In this document: piece by piece, positions 1 to 12,714 of the stretch
Numbering within the stretch: position 1 is the stretch's first letter
How the letters are laid out: every line of letters starts with the position of its first letter
From: Chelonoidis abingdonii
Lineage: Eukaryota > Chordata > Testudines > Testudinidae
Reading direction: 5' to 3'
Assembly: GCF_003597395.2 (NCBI RefSeq)
Contig: NC_133778.1
Span: 25,686,714-25,750,713 of the forward strand
DNA: 64,000 nt
Notes under the pieces: model-generated
What the model was told of the DNA's origin: nothing
Databases searched by the model: none
Seen by the model: only the letters and a program-made list of their open reading frames with translations
Made by a program: the position numbers and the translations under genes

Positions 1-1209
1 ATGCCGCTGCCTGATTGGCTGGCTACTTTTATAGGACCCCTAAGCAGGTAAGCCCCGCCCCCTAAACAGGGCTCAGCTTCTCTCCCAGCACACTGCCCCT
101 AGCAGCCTCCACACATACAAACTACAACACACAAAATACAAAAACCTGCTCCTCCAAGAGAACTCCGTCTGAAACTCCCCTGTTTACAGGTCTGTTTGCT
201 GGCTGCTGTACTGCTGCAGCTGTCTACATTATACAGCAAGGATCCAATCCAACTTATATTTGACAGATAAAAAGTAATTGAATAAGGGAGTTCCATTTAC
301 TTTATGAACTAGTGACTAGCAGTGTTCTTAAGCTATCCCAAAATGTTTTCTTTGCAGGGAATAGCATTTCTTCAATTCCTTCAAATCCTGCTGCTGAAGA
401 ACTGGTCACTCTGTAAAATCTCAGAGTATTTTGAATATACACTAAGACCCTGATCCTGCAGTGAACTCTCTGTGGATGTAACCTGAGCAGACCCCTATTG
501 ACTTCAGTAGGGTTGCATGAAGACAAGGTTTCACCTGCATGGAAAGTACTGAAAGATGCTCTAGCCTGAACAAAGAAAATTATTATGAGGTGCAAGGTTA
601 CTTCCCAAAAAGTCAAGCTAAAGCTTATCAGATTGGCAAAGGATTACTTCAGTTACAGGCATGTAAGTAATTTAGTGACACAGTGTTGAAATAAGATAAG
701 ACTGGGAGTAATTAGATACTTATTTAACAGACAAAACAGAATACTGCACAGAACACAGACTTTCCACCATCTGCTCCAGGCCCTTTAAAGGTCATCTGGA
801 TCACCTAAAAATGCACTTGTGGCTAGTAAACTTAATTAAGAGCTCAGGGTAGAGTTTGACAAAAACAAATAATATCCAAGTCAAAAAGGCAAATATATAT
901 TTGCCAAGCCTAGCACTTTCTTATGTTTTTTACTAGAGGATCTTGCTTTGTTAACCCAGTGCAAAAAAATATTATGGCTATTATGTAGAATAGGCAGGTT
1001 TGTTATCTACATGTGGAGTTGTTTAAGAAGCCAATGAATTATCATATGCATTCCCCATAGAAAAGGTATTTTTTAAAACAAATGCATAATAATTAGAAAT
1101 ATCTTTAATATTTGATTACTACTTTAAATAAAGTCAAAGAATCTGAGTAGACTTTTAATTTTACTGACAAATTTGCAATGGAAAATGTATCTCTATTCTC
1201 TTGTGTAAA
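1..1209. other. Non-coding, unassigned sequence
   Basis: No supportable gene. The first 120 bases are GC-richer than what follows, with a TTTTATA stretch and pyrimidine-rich runs, and could be the end of an LTR or other repeat that starts outside the window. Around 445-540 there is a stretch with 'gatcctgca' and 'attgacttcagtaggg', resembling the 'gatcctgca' dispersed repeats seen at 3285 and 53027. The remainder is A+T-rich with stop codons in all frames. Confidence 0.5.
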
Positions 1210-1312
1210 AAAACAAAAACAAAAACGAGGAGTCTCTATGGCACCTTAGAGACTAATAAATTTATTTGGGCATAAGCTTTCATGGGCTAGAACCCACTTC
1301 ATCAGATGTATG
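1210..1312 (-). mobile_element. Penelope-like element 3' tail (antisense)
   Basis: Read on the minus strand this contains the same tail as the two longer Penelope-like fragments at 19540 and 50684: 'aagcttatgcccaaataaa', then 'ttagtctctaaggtgcca', then 'ctcctcg'. An A-rich run ends it at about 1210. Only the last hundred bases or so are present and no coding part remains. It is a 5'-truncated copy, as expected of a retroelement primed from its 3' end. It abuts the MITE that begins at 1318. Confidence 0.75.
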
Positions 1313-1317
1313 AAGAA

Positions 1318-1504
1318 CACCTCTACCTCAATATAACACGACTCGATATAACATGAATTCGGACATAACGCGGTAAATAGCACTCCGGCGGGGCAGGGCT
1401 ACGCACTCCAGTGGATCAAAGCAAGTTCGATATAACACAGTTTCACCAATAACGAGGTAAGATTTTTTGGCTCCTGAGAACAGCGTTGTATCGGGGTAGA
1501 GGTG
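1318..1504. mobile_element. Tigger-like (Tc1/mariner) MITE
   Basis: The ends are imperfect inverted repeats: 'cacctctacctcaatataac' at the left and, reverse-complemented, 'cacctctaccccgatacaac' at the right. The interior repeats the 'cgatataacacg' theme in both orientations. At under 200 bp with no coding capacity it is a non-autonomous DNA transposon. Assignment to the Tigger branch rests on the terminal pattern as I remember it; no clean TA duplication is visible on the left. Confidence 0.7.
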
Positions 1505-1990
1505 TAAAAGATACAGGAGCAGGTATAAATATATGAAAGGATGTGGGTTGCTTTACCAAGTGTTAGGTCAGTCTAACAAGATAAATCAATTAAACAGCAG
1601 GATACCAAGGAAGGAGAAATAACTTTTGAAGTAGTAAGAGAGTGGCCCATTCTGTGTTCTCTGTGTTATATGTTATCAGCACATAGATTTTATTTTTTGT
1701 CTCTAACCTCAAGCTTCTCAAGAACATGTGTATATTGTCCAACCAGACTCACAAAAAGCCCCCACTCTATCTCAAGGTCTTTGCAATATAGCTGATTGTT
1801 TCCAGTCCTCTCTCTCCTCACTCCCTTGTACCCCATGCAGTCATTTACACCTGTGTAGAGTGAAAATAAATTCCTGCCATCAATGTAGATAGGTGGAGAA
1901 TTCTGATTCAACAACATTTCTCTCTCACTTCACACTGGTGTAAATGATTACATACATTGCAAGACAGCAGAGAATCAGCCTTATCCTCCT
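1505..1990. other. Non-coding, unassigned sequence
   Basis: No recognisable gene or repeat end. A 75-codon minus-strand open frame at 1690-1917 has no motif or family resemblance and is treated as chance. Confidence 0.5.
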
Positions 1991-2112
1991 ATTTAGATTT
2001 TAAATATTTTGCAACAGGGACTGTCTTTGTACAGACCCTAGCACAAGGTGGTCCTGGGCCTTGACTGGGGAACCTAGGTGCTACCGCAGCACTACTAATA
2101 ATAAATAATGAT
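1991..2112 (-). repeat. MIR/CORE-like SINE fragment
   Basis: On the minus strand it reads 'gtagcacctaggttcccc', then 'gtgctagggtctgtacaaa', then 'gacagtccctgttgc'. The same arrangement appears on the plus strand at 10630-10740. This block is a very common old SINE-derived repeat in turtles and crocodilians. It is 5'- and 3'-truncated and non-coding. Confidence 0.65.
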
Positions 2113-4680
2113 ATTTAACTATTAAAGAATTTTTTCTTGTTTTTTTTTTTAAATCTCTCCCTCCTCATGCTGGGAAACCGGGCTTGATCCTACACTCATT
2201 GAAGTAAATAATCAGCTCCCATTAACATTAATGGTGCAGAATTAGGGACAAAAGAAAGTTATATCTACATTTTTATCATGTTTTTTAACTGAGTCACATG
2301 AATTATAAGAGTAGACTTGTAACGAACATCTGGTACTGCAGTAATAAATTAAACAAATTAAGAATAATTATTATTGTAACTCCATCTTCCACAGTGTTTT
2401 TATTAGTTCAATAAAATAAACTAAGTAAAAGAATAATTTCCTTTAGTTCCCGAAAGACAGCATCAAAGATGGGTGACAACAGTGGAAACAAATTTTAAAA
2501 AAATCAGGGTCTTTTAAAGGGATGGACATAGTTCTGAAAATGAGCGTTTTAAAAATTGGGTCCAAATTACTAAACTGCTTCTTTCTTTCACCCATATTTC
2601 ATCTGTCCTCAGCTTTGGAATCTAGTGTGTAAAATGGATACAAAACATTCTTGTAATTTAAATACAGCTCTCAAACATTAAACATGCAAAGCAATGAAAT
2701 GTGGTATGCAAATTGATGCAGTTATGAAGTTACCTGCACCTGAAATATATGCAAAGGAAACTGACTTGCCATCATTAAGTAGTTGGCAGTGAATGCTCCA
2801 AGCTGTTTCTGGGAAGGCTTTGGGGGTTTTGCCTCCCCCCCCCCGCCCCCGCATATTTCAATTGCTCTTAAAACAGATTATTTTTTAAAACATCCATTGA
2901 TTTCAGTGTGATTACTCTAGCTTTTCACAAGTGTGAGATCAGAGTCTAGGACTGTCGGAAAATGTAAGCTATTTCCTATAAGATCCTCTATGGCCAAGTT
3001 GTGAGTTGGAGGCAGCCTAGTGCTGCACCACCCTACGGATATTCAGGAAGGCCTCAGGAAGTTGTAAGGTTATGTTAAACTAATTCCTGAAACCTACTGT
3101 CACTCTTCTAAATGCCTCCTCTGGAATGCTGTAGCAATTAGTGACCTAACCCAATGCCCTTTGACTTCAGTGAGTTCTGGATCTGATGACTTATAACTCA
3201 TGTAGTCTGCCACTGTTAGGAAACATGTGAAACCAACAACATCAGAGTAAAAGCTAAACTAGCCTGTACATTTCTACTGTAAGATAGACCCTGATCCTGC
3301 AAGCTACTCAATGTTGATACCGGAATCCACCAGCCTAGAGAAACATGCAGAACTGGGCACATGGCATGTCAGTGGAAATGGAGGTGAGAAAGAGTGCCTT
3401 GCGTATTAAAGTGTATAGACTACCAATGTGTCAGAAATAATTACAAAGGAATCTCTGGAACAACTTGTTTCCTTGTTGCTCTATAGAAATAAAGTTGTAT
3501 CTGATTCTCTTTCTGGAACATAAGATTTGTTAGAAAGCCACCCTTTAATTTAGTTTGTCTTTAAGCATCTCTGTTGAAGTTATAGGATTTTCAATGAAGT
3601 AACAAGCTTTCTAAAGATTTGATAGGGTAATTTTAAAATGTATTCCATCAGATATTTAAGAGATGAGTCTTGTTTTTGTTTTGTTTTGTTTCAATATGAT
3701 ATTGTAAGTAGCGAGAGATCTTCCAGTCAATTTTTAATCTAAGATTCAGCCTAGAAAATGTAGGTCTTATTCTTTTGTTTGAGATCATACATGGCTTTAA
3801 ATCAAACTGGAAATTCTGCTAGGGATGTAGCATGATATAGCTTGCAACGTGTCATAATGTCAGAACTAGTAGCTAGTAAATCAAGGGAGGGAATGACTTC
3901 AACTGTAAAACTAGACAAATATGTTTATATTTGAAAGCAATAGTCCATTCTTTTAAAAAACTTTTCTTGGTAATATAAAGTAGAGAGCTGTAAAACCAAA
4001 CAACAGTAGCTTCAATTTTTTTAAACTAACAGCTCTTGCCCACTTGATGCATGCTATAGTATACTGTACTAGCTCCTGAAAGTCACTGTCACTCTTCTGA
4101 ATGTCCTCTGTATGACTAATCATTGTGTCATTAATTTATTTTCCACACTCCCTTCTTACTTTCCTTATCGGATAGGAACAGCTGCGTGTTCCATTAGCAG
4201 TAAAAACATCAGCCAAAGTAGCCAGATGTGTTCGCTTGAACACACATTAACAGAGACATTTGTGTCCCTTAGACTTCATTGCACTTTATTTCATTGGTCC
4301 ATTTTAACACAGTGATTTGACATTGCTTCTAAGGACTGCCTTTCCTGAAGCCAACACACGGGTGTTTAATGACTTCAGACACAAGGCCTGAAGAGTTCTG
4401 AAATACTGGAGTGAAGTTCTATTTTGTTCTGTTCCCAGTTTTTGTTGCTATCCCCAATTCCATAACTTGGTAAATGTGAGCAGGGGTACAGACTTCAGTA
4501 GATAAGGGGTGTGTGTGTTGAATGTGGGGGGGGAAAATCACACATTTCTCTTTAGTTTTTTTTTTTTAAAGATAAAAACAAACAAGAAATCTTCCTTGAC
4601 GTGTTTGATCCAAATTTGATGCATTACCTCAAAACTTATGTTATCATTGGGCTTCAAATGGCACAGTCCGGGGAAGCGAA
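2113..4680. other. Non-coding, unassigned sequence
   Basis: About 2.5 kb of A+T-rich DNA without a supportable gene. It holds short homopolymer and simple runs, including a C-rich tract at 2836-2851, TTTTG repeats at 3671-3690 and a G run at 4528-4535. 'gatcctgca' motifs near 3294 hint at the repeat described at 53027. Small open frames show no motif. Confidence 0.5.
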
Positions 4681-4689
4681 TGATCCTCC

Positions 4690-7035
4690 TAGCAAACTGA
4701 ATCTGCAAGCTCATACTTGAAGAATCCCAGTATCACCTTTTCTGGTAACCGTAAGAACGTGCAGTCCCACAGTTCCCATACCATCAGGCCCGCATTCCGA
4801 GTCTTACAACTCAACATTGAGGGTTTAATCGACAGCCAAGCAACAGTTAAATCAGCCTGCCTTGTTGATCGACATATTATCAATGTGAGCTGCATACAAG
4901 AAACTGATGTTTTATTTATTGAAGCTGGTCAATACAAGACTGATGGCTTCGATCTGATATGCCACGCTGCACATCCAAAGCACAGCCGTGCCACATATGA
5001 TTGGGCTACCATGGCAAACAGTCCATTTGTTATCCCCCACTGAATACTGAGATGTCATCAAGATTGACACATTTCAGATAGCAAATGTCTGTAAGCCTCC
5101 TAGCCATAGCTGGGGTCAACAGTTTCCATGCTTGCTGCTTACTGCTTAAGAGGGAGACTTTAACAGCCATCATATAGACTAGGATTACAAAGTGGCTGAT
5201 GCTGGTGAAGAACTTGTGGACTGGGCCACATGAAATGACCTCACCTTCGTTCATCATCCAAAATAGCTCAGGGCATTCAATTTTTCTAGATGGAACTGCA
5301 ACTACCATACTCACCAGACAATGTTGAGTCAGCTCAGAATACAGCAACTTAAATCCAGCATCATGCCAAGTCTTGCACAACTTTCCACACAGCCAGTCCA
5401 GACTGTCACTGATCTATATCGGTCTTCAGCTACCAGTCGTCATGAGCACAAAGAAGATGTGGTGCAACCTGCTCAAATCCAACTGGGAGAAATAGAGTGA
5501 GGCACTGGAACAGAGCACTGTAACAATACGACTCCACCACATCCCGATAGAGCAGACTTACAGGCATATCTGTAGAGCCAGCGACAAAGCAGCCACCGAA
5601 GCCGTTCCACATGGATATCACACTCTGTGCATCCCCTGCCTTGAAGAGGAGTGTCCACTCTACTTAAGCAGTATGAGTTAACTGGTGACACGGAAATGTC
5701 TGACCACTTAATTTAAGCTATGAGCTGTGCTCACTGAGCCAGATGGGAGGAAAAGACAAAGAACCTGCACTTTACTCATTTTGACTGGAAATGCTGGAGT
5801 TTACTTCATTGACTTGGAGTATACCAGCAACCACTGACACCAAGCCAATTCATCTGGGGGTGCTAACCAAGAAGCCAGTCACCTGCTTCGCATGGGAAAG
5901 ACATCCCTGGAAAAAGAAGTGAATAGTCGAGTCCAGAAAGAGTTGGGGGTGGGGTCTTCCACAGGTAACACACATCCAGAGCTTGCCCTGCACCTTTCAC
6001 AGTTCCAAAGCTGGATAGAGTGCTATATAACATCAAGTCTGACTCCACTGCTGGTTATGACAACATATTTCCTGAGTTCCTGAAACATCTTGGTCCACAT
6101 GCTCATTCTTGGCTGGCTCAATTCTTCCCAGGGGTCAACAATGAAGGAAGACTGCCAAAAATCTGGTGCATGTCAAAAGTCATCAGCCTTCCAAAACCTG
6201 GTAAAGACCCAGATCAGGCATCAAGCTACTGCCTGATATTACTGCTTTCTGTATGTCTCAAGATTCTAATTTTACAGTGAATAACACTAGAGGCAGATAA
6301 CATCCTGAATGTCGAGCAAGCAGGCTTTTGACAAGGTCAAAGCACATGCAACCAAATACTTGTGCTAACCACATTAATCTAAACCAGTTTTCAAAGAATC
6401 CTGAAAATAGGGACTAGTTTCCTGTACCTCACTGCAGCATATGATATAGTGTGGCACATAGATCTACTTGTTTAAAAAAAAAAAAAAAAAAAAAGAGTCC
6501 TTCAAACTGCTACTCTGAAACAGACAGTTCAGGGTGTATGTGAGTGAGAAAACAAGTGCTTGGAAAAAAATAGATGAACAGGTTACCCTAGGGCTCTGTT
6601 CTAGCCCCAACCTTGTTCAAGCTATACACGACCTGCCACCAATCCAGTCATGAAAATATATCTATGCAGATGACATGTAATATGGGTTATAGACTCCAAC
6701 TTTGTTTAAGCTGGCGAAGACCGAGTGATGCTGCTGCAAAGCTGGCTGACTGCTGCAAAACATGACACCTTCGGTCTTGCACCGGCAAGATTGTCTCTAG
6801 CATATTCCATTTCCAGTTCTAAACAAGGGAAGGCCTCTGTGCAGCCAACCAACACCACTGGGAGCTTTGAGATAATCGAAGCTGCAGCTGTGGTGCAGAT
6901 CAAAAATGACACACATTGTTGAGGTGTGCCCACTAACCAAATATAGTGGTGGGCTCAGAGAACTCCACTTGGCCACTAAGAATGCTATTGCTTGGCTCAG
7001 TGAATATGCAAATGCTAAATAAATAAATGCTGATC
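4690..7035 (+). pseudogene. Non-LTR retrotransposon (APE endonuclease + RT) pseudogene
   Basis: A degraded LINE ORF2 read across several frames. The 4717-5040 frame carries an AP-endonuclease-like start (FRVLQLNIEGL, then IQETDV). Further on, with frameshifts, come KPPSHSWGQQFP and GDFNSHH, the endonuclease 'GDFN' motif. The 6020-6280 frame gives the RT finger region: AGYDNIFPEFLKHLG, then KVISLPKPGKDP. After that come EQAGF and LTAAYD, and the catalytic YADDM near 6660-6675. The 3' end is probably the short AATAAATAAATG run near 7030. A 21-base A run at 6474-6494 interrupts the palm region. Stops and frameshifts are frequent, so the copy is old and dead. The architecture is certain; the clade is not (it does not read as CR1). 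Confidence 0.87.
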
Positions 7036-7251
7036 ACAGAGCTTTTGTACATTAACTTTTGTTACTGTCTCATAAATGATCATATACCGTGATCCTCTGT
7101 TATGTGATGCCATTCTCTGAAGTACCGCCTCCAGAAGGAGACATAACCATTCCACACACAATGCTACAATTTCTGAGAATCAATGAGCTTTATTCTTCAC
7201 AGTCACTTAAATCTCAGCAAAATGGGTACAAAACAGCCTGAGTTTCAGAAT

Positions 7252-7515
7252 GGTATGTCTACATTACCACTTATGTCAGTATAACTTAGGTCGCTAAGGG
7301 GTGTGAATAACCCACCGCCGGACCAACATAAGTGACATTGACCTAAGCACCAGTGTGCACAGGACTATGCTGGCAGGAGAGCTTCTCCCACCAACGTAAT
7401 GCAATGAGTAGTAGCAGCTAATTAAGTCAATAGGAGAGCTCTCTCCTATCGGTTTAGAGCGGCTACACTAGAGAGCTTGCAACTGTGTTGCTCTAAGCTT
7501 TCTATGGTAGCCAGA
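7252..7515. mobile_element. MITE-like DNA transposon relic
   Basis: The ends are weakly inverted: 'ggtatgtctacattaccac' on the left against 'gtctggctaccatagaaag' from the right. Inside are self-complementary blocks: 'ggagagcttctccc' and 'ggagagctctctcc'. There is no coding capacity. The shape and internal hairpins match a common class of turtle non-autonomous DNA transposon, but superfamily and target duplication cannot be fixed from this copy. Confidence 0.55.
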
Positions 7516-8854
7516 CTCTCATTCTTTTACTCCCAGTGAATGACTATGCAAAGTAAAAGGCCATGGAGCATCTGTCTTCATATTTCTACTGCTATATCAT
7601 TCCTACAACTAGCAGCTTCTAAGACATCCTTATAAGGCTAGATTTCCAATATATTTCCACTTAAAAAAATCACTTAATCATAGCCCCAAATAAATAAAAT
7701 CATTTTTCTCATTTATTGGCTAATGGCCACCATTGGTTTGGAAGGTACTGGTAGTATTTCTACTGATCAGGGCCAGGATTTACAGCAGAATTCAGTCTAG
7801 TTCTTCCTTATTAATCACAATAGAGAAGTGTTTCTTGAACCAGTAAGCAAATTATCATTTTCTGCATGCATGGAAATACAAATTTTATAGCATTCTTCTA
7901 GCAGGCAATTTTAGTCACGGAAAAATTAAAATGCGCAAATATGTAAGTCACAGTCGCCACAGAAAGCATAGCTTGGATGATAAATGGAGTCCATACATTT
8001 CATAGAAATTACCCACTGGTACTTGTTTCTAATTCAGCCTCTCTGTCCATAAACCACAAAAAAAAAAAAAAAAAACCCACAAACATAAAATCACAAGGGG
8101 TGAAAAGTTCTCACTCATATTACATGTTTATTTATGCAATATGTTATTTGCTTCATGAAATAAATGTGAACTTTTGAATTTCTACCAAAGACTAGGTCAG
8201 AAGCAAAGTGATATGTGCATTGTGAGATATCAGGGCCTACCCACAAAGCAGCAATATATCTGCCAAGTGACATTTATCTAAGACAACAGTCATGTATTCC
8301 CTCCTGTTGTCACTCATGCCTGATGAAATGTCACTCATTAGTGGGGATGTAGGTATAGAGCAAGGTTTCTCCTTCATTTCCTCCTCCTCCCCCCACTACT
8401 AGAGACTACTCTGGGGGCTTCTGAACAATTATCCAAAGCTAACTCCTTCTTACAGCTCTCTCTGCTGAATGTCTTGGCCCTGCTGTGCCACACAGTGCAG
8501 CACAGTGAGAAGAAACAGGTGGACATGAGCTACTGCTTGCTGGCCTTGAGCTGCAGCACATTACACACCCGCCCAGCAGAGAGCAGCCATGATGTGAGGG
8601 AGCTGAAATGAGGGTGAGAATTCAGGGATAGAAAAGACCGAAGGAGGCACTGGGCCAATGCAGGAAGAGCGCTAATGGAAAAGTGACGGAAGAACGATCA
8701 GAGGGCACAAAGAGACAAGAGCATGTGAAGAAAAGAAGGAGAGAGAGATTGGGCCTGGAAGAAGAAAAGGGAGGAAAGGAAACAGTGCGGGGTCAATCAG
8801 GGAAAGGCTAATGCACATGACTGGGCACAGGGACTCTCGGATTCTACTTCCAAT
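7516..8854. other. Non-coding, unassigned sequence
   Basis: No supportable gene. Contains an A run at 8059-8075. The stretch 8370-8800 is purine/pyrimidine-asymmetric (CTCCTCCTCC, then GAAGAAAAGGGAGG) but not a tandem repeat. The 105-codon minus-strand frame at 8672-8989 is a by-product of this composition. Confidence 0.5.
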
Positions 8855-8995
8855 TCTGGCTCTAACTTTGTATGTCCTTAGGAAAGTCATATTACCTCGC
8901 TTGCCTGTATGTAAAATGGAGCCAATAATACTGACCCACTTCTGAGATCGGTGAAAGCACCATAAGAACCCCAGATAGGGTATTAGCATTAATTT
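8855..8995 (+). repeat. MIR/CORE-like SINE fragment
   Basis: Shows the typical 3' part of a MIR-like SINE: a 'gtccttaggaaagtcat' block, then 'cctgtatgtaaaatggagcc', then 'agggtattagcatta'. These correspond to the 'cttgggcaagtca ... tgtaaaatgggg' pattern of the family. Degraded and truncated. Confidence 0.6.
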
Positions 8996-9134
8996 ATTAC
9001 TATTAGAATGGGTAAGCCAAGCTGAATCATTACAGGACCGGTGGCATTTAATAGCTCCAGGATGGTATTATTTACCAGATACTTAACTTTATAGTTTCAG
9101 TATAGTTAAATATATTAAAGTGATCCTTTACAGA

Positions 9135-9345
9135 AGAATGGCCATGCTGGGTCAGACCAAAGGTCCATCTAGCCCAGTATCCTGTCTTACAACAGTGCCA
9201 GTGCCAGGTGCTTCAGAGAGAGAATGAACGGAACAAGTAATCATCAAGTGATCTATCCCCCATCGCCCAGTCCCAGCTTCTGGCAAACAAAGGCTATGGA
9301 AACCAACCCAGCCCATCCTGACTAATAGCCTATCCTCCATGAGTC
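9135..9345 (+). repeat. Dispersed repeat, class uncertain
   Basis: The run 'ggccatgctgggtcagacca', then 'ggtccatctagcccagtatc', then 'cccagcttctggcaaacaaa', is a pattern I recognise as a frequent interspersed repeat in turtle and crocodilian DNA. It is non-coding; the minus-strand open frame here is a shadow. I cannot say whether it is a LINE 3' UTR or a SINE. Confidence 0.55.
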
Positions 9346-10618
9346 TTTATAGACTTGTCAATTATATTAGAACATTTGCATTTAGAAATCACTTTATCCA
9401 AAACTCTGCTCCCCAACACTTTATTGTATCAGATTATAGCTAATGTTATAATTAATCCAAGATTTAAATGATCCCCGTCACTTGGCCCTTGTGACATCCC
9501 TTCAGGAGTCACCAACTTCTTGGAGTAGTCTTATGGGTAAAGTGGATATTTGGGGGTTTGCTACAGCAAGTGGATGAAGTACTTTTTGCTCATCTTTAGT
9601 ACCTGAAAGAGTTCTTGTGAAACCTCTGTTCACTCATCTCAGGACCTATATATTATTCAACACCACGAACAAATTTTATGTAGCTTCTGCTGCCATCATA
9701 AATCCTTATTTTATAGTTTATTGTGCAAAACATCGGCCCAGTTAATGCCAATTCTGTTTTACGACACAAGATAAAAAAAATGCCTGTAATGATCTACCAA
9801 ATGATAGCATCTCATGAAAAAATTTTATGTTATGACAATCAAGTGCCAGTTTGTTTTAATTTTTTACCACTCTCTGGGGCCTTATTGACACTCTATATTG
9901 CCCATACATACCCAGTGAAGGTTTCATATCTGTTAACCTCCTGTGATTATATAACAGATTTTTCTTTTTAAAAGCACATTGTAGCTTGGCTATATCACAT
10001 TTTTCCCTGATGTCATGCCACAATATTGAAAACCCTAGGCAAAAAGAAGATAGTCATCCTTTACATTGAGATATCAAGCGGCTGGAGTTCCAAGAAGCAC
10101 CTTCTATTATCTGCGGATAAGATATTTTTCAGTCTTGGTTATCACAGGTACTGGAAGTGGTTACTTATACCTCAATCTGAGATGATAAAAGTGAGTAGCG
10201 AGGATTAGGTGTCAAAATACTTGAAGTGTATTCCTTTCAACAAGATCAAAATCAAGACTGAACTTTGAATACAATGTGGTAGTACATTTCAATGGTTCTT
10301 TTGAAGAGAGGGAAAAAATATAAATTTATGAACACGTAACACTGTTGCTATGAATGAAATGGAAAAGTCAATTTCTTATTCCCTCTTCCTCACAACTTGC
10401 TATGCACATAACACCTGCTATTTTAACCCTCTTGACCTTCTAGACTCTTTAACCTTTATTCTGTGGAAGGTCTCTGAAAAAAGGTTTAACGCTTGGTGGA
10501 ACTGAAAGATTCATATGCTATTTTGTAGAGGGAGCTTGTTAGGAATCTCAGGCCTTACAAATTTTTCACAAATCTCTTGCTAACAAATTCCTTTATATTT
10601 GTGACCTGAAGAACATGC
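9346..10618. other. Non-coding, unassigned sequence
   Basis: A+T-rich DNA with no gene or repeat end that I can support. Confidence 0.45.
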
Positions 10619-10745
10619 AATTGTATTAGTTATTTGTGGTAGCACCTAGAAGGTGCGTATCAGGGCCCCATTTGCTATGCACTGTAAAAACATTTATGAA
10701 GACACTGTCCTTGCTTCCAAATACTTGCACTCTGATTTCAGATAA
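10619..10745 (+). repeat. MIR/CORE-like SINE fragment
   Basis: 'ggtagcacctagaaggtgcg', then 'atcagggccccatttgctat', then 'cactgtccttgcttcc' repeat the order seen antisense at 1991-2112. An old, truncated SINE copy. Confidence 0.65.
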
Positions 10746-12714
10746 TATCCAGCAAGTGTGACATTAAAAAAGAGGGAAGAGACAGAACACAAAAATTAAG
10801 ATAATGTGCTTACATAGATTGGCAATTGAACGCTTTCATGACAAGAAATCATCTTATTACAATAAAATAGTAAAATTAGCTCCCTAAATTGGTTAGCTTA
10901 TTTTTTGAATGTGTCATAGCAGAAGTGAGTCTAGAGGACAGACCTGAAGGAAGAGCGTAGTGATTTTATGAGTAACTCAAGAAAGACCATTTCAAGCATG
11001 GGAAAAAAAAGCATGGAGACCTTTTTGAGACAAGCAGACAAATGGGCATTCAAGGCAGAAGTCCTTATGAAGCAAAGGGGTAACATTATAGGAGACAAAA
11101 GGAAGAGTTTTGAGGGATCTGGAAGGCAATTAAGTGCATATTGATCAAGAATCTTTACTGTATGTCTATAGTAATGATATTAAGCAGCTGGCAAGGAGCA
11201 TATTTCAATTTATATGTTTACCAATGTCTTGTTACATATATCCCACATGAAACCAGACTGATACTTTCCAGGACAGTGCTGACCCACTTTTCAAAACTTT
11301 TCTTTCTCAAAAGGAAGATGGAGGCCTTATTCAGCAATGATTCTCCATCTGTAACATCCTTCAAAATGATTCTGGATGAGGGTGTTTTGAGCGCTGGTCA
11401 GCAAGGGCTTTGCTTTAATAGGTTCCAGTTCATTCTAATTCCAAAATCTGCCCCATATCTCTCCAAAAGGCTAAAATAGGTCTTGTCCTACTATCTCAAA
11501 ACTTTGGCATAATGACTTCTGTAAAACTAAACAAAGCAACCAAGGTAGCATAGGCACCATAATTAATAGTAGGGCCATGCACCAAGAGAAGTTAACTTGG
11601 ACATGCACAGGAAAAAATATAGAAAGTCAACTAACTGGAATAAATAAGAATATAGAATGGCACCAAAAGCCTCCTCTGTCAGGCAGTACCATGTATTAGC
11701 AGTAGCTTCATATAAGTGATCGTATTGTAACTAGCCATCTCATAGGAACTATGACTCAATTAACTTTAAAAATAAATTAATGTAATAATTGTAAATTAGC
11801 TGGGAAGTTAGAGATACTTGAAGATTCAGGTGCATGTGAGCTGGTCAGGAAAATAAGCAAAGAGGGGAAAAGGCACCAAATAAATAAATAATAATAATAA
11901 TAAAGATTCAAAGAAGCATTATTGTACAGCAGAGAAGTGAAGGACACTAAAACAGAATTAAGTGTATTTGCTATGGATTTAGAAAAGACTCACAAAATAA
12001 GAGCCCCCAAAATTGTTTGAGTTTGGTATCTCCTGGAACATGAAAAGTTGACTGTCCACTACTAACACATGGGCCTGATTCTCCATTGTTTTGCGCCTTG
12101 TAGTCAGTTACATCTATACAATGCAAATGCAAAAGGGGTATACACAAAATGTTACCATTCTCATCTGGCAGTGTTTTTCACTAACTTTGCAGTGGTCTAG
12201 ACAACTACTCAAGGTGCGATGCAGTAGAAATTCAGGCCACATGTGTACAGATGCAATAGAAAAAGTAAATTATAGTAGTTGTACTGGCTTATAAAGAGTA
12301 TCCTAACGTCTATTTCAGCAAGGACTTGATCCCACCCCTTTGAACTTGTTGGGAGTTTGCCAATCACCTGGTAGTGTTCAGTGATCACAACCCCTCATCC
12401 CACAAACATCAGTGGGCACAGGAGTGGTCACCTAGTCATCCACACTTGTACAAAGTAAATAAAACACTGCTATTCTCACTTCATAGCATTTTACACATTT
12501 TTCACTCCCTTTGCACAAGTCTGAGTGATGACAGGTGTACAAAGCAGTGGAAAATAAAGACTCTAATGTTCTCTTTTTATTTAATATAGTTTGAAATTTT
12601 GACAAAACAAAGTAGTGAAATGAGAAGCCAACACAAAGTCAGGAAGAGAAATTACATTGCTAAAAGATGGATGGGATTTTGTCACATCACATTTTGCAAG
12701 CATATAACTTTATT
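10746..12714. other. Non-coding, unassigned sequence
   Basis: No supportable gene. Contains a short AAAT/AAT simple repeat at 11876-11904. A 'cctgattctcc' motif near 12071 resembles one end of the MITE at 52502, but I found no matching opposite end, so I do not call an element. The 112-codon frame at 11141-11479 has no recognisable motif. Confidence 0.45.

Noticed and set aside
6474..6494. The A run as the poly(A) tail of a separate retrotransposed insertion
   Set aside because: LINE reading resumes right after it, and no second element or target duplication is visible, so it is more likely local expansion.
8672..8989. A 105-codon minus-strand frame as a small membrane protein
   Set aside because: The hydrophobic stretch comes from the reverse of purine-rich simple sequence, and the 3' part overlaps a MIR-like SINE.
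11141..11479. A 112-codon plus-strand frame as a gene
   Set aside because: No motif, A+T-rich codons, no neighbouring exon-like features; similar frames arise by chance at this length.
12060..12260. Second copy of the 52502 MITE
   Set aside because: Only one end ('cctgattctcc') is recognisable; no matching inverted end found downstream.
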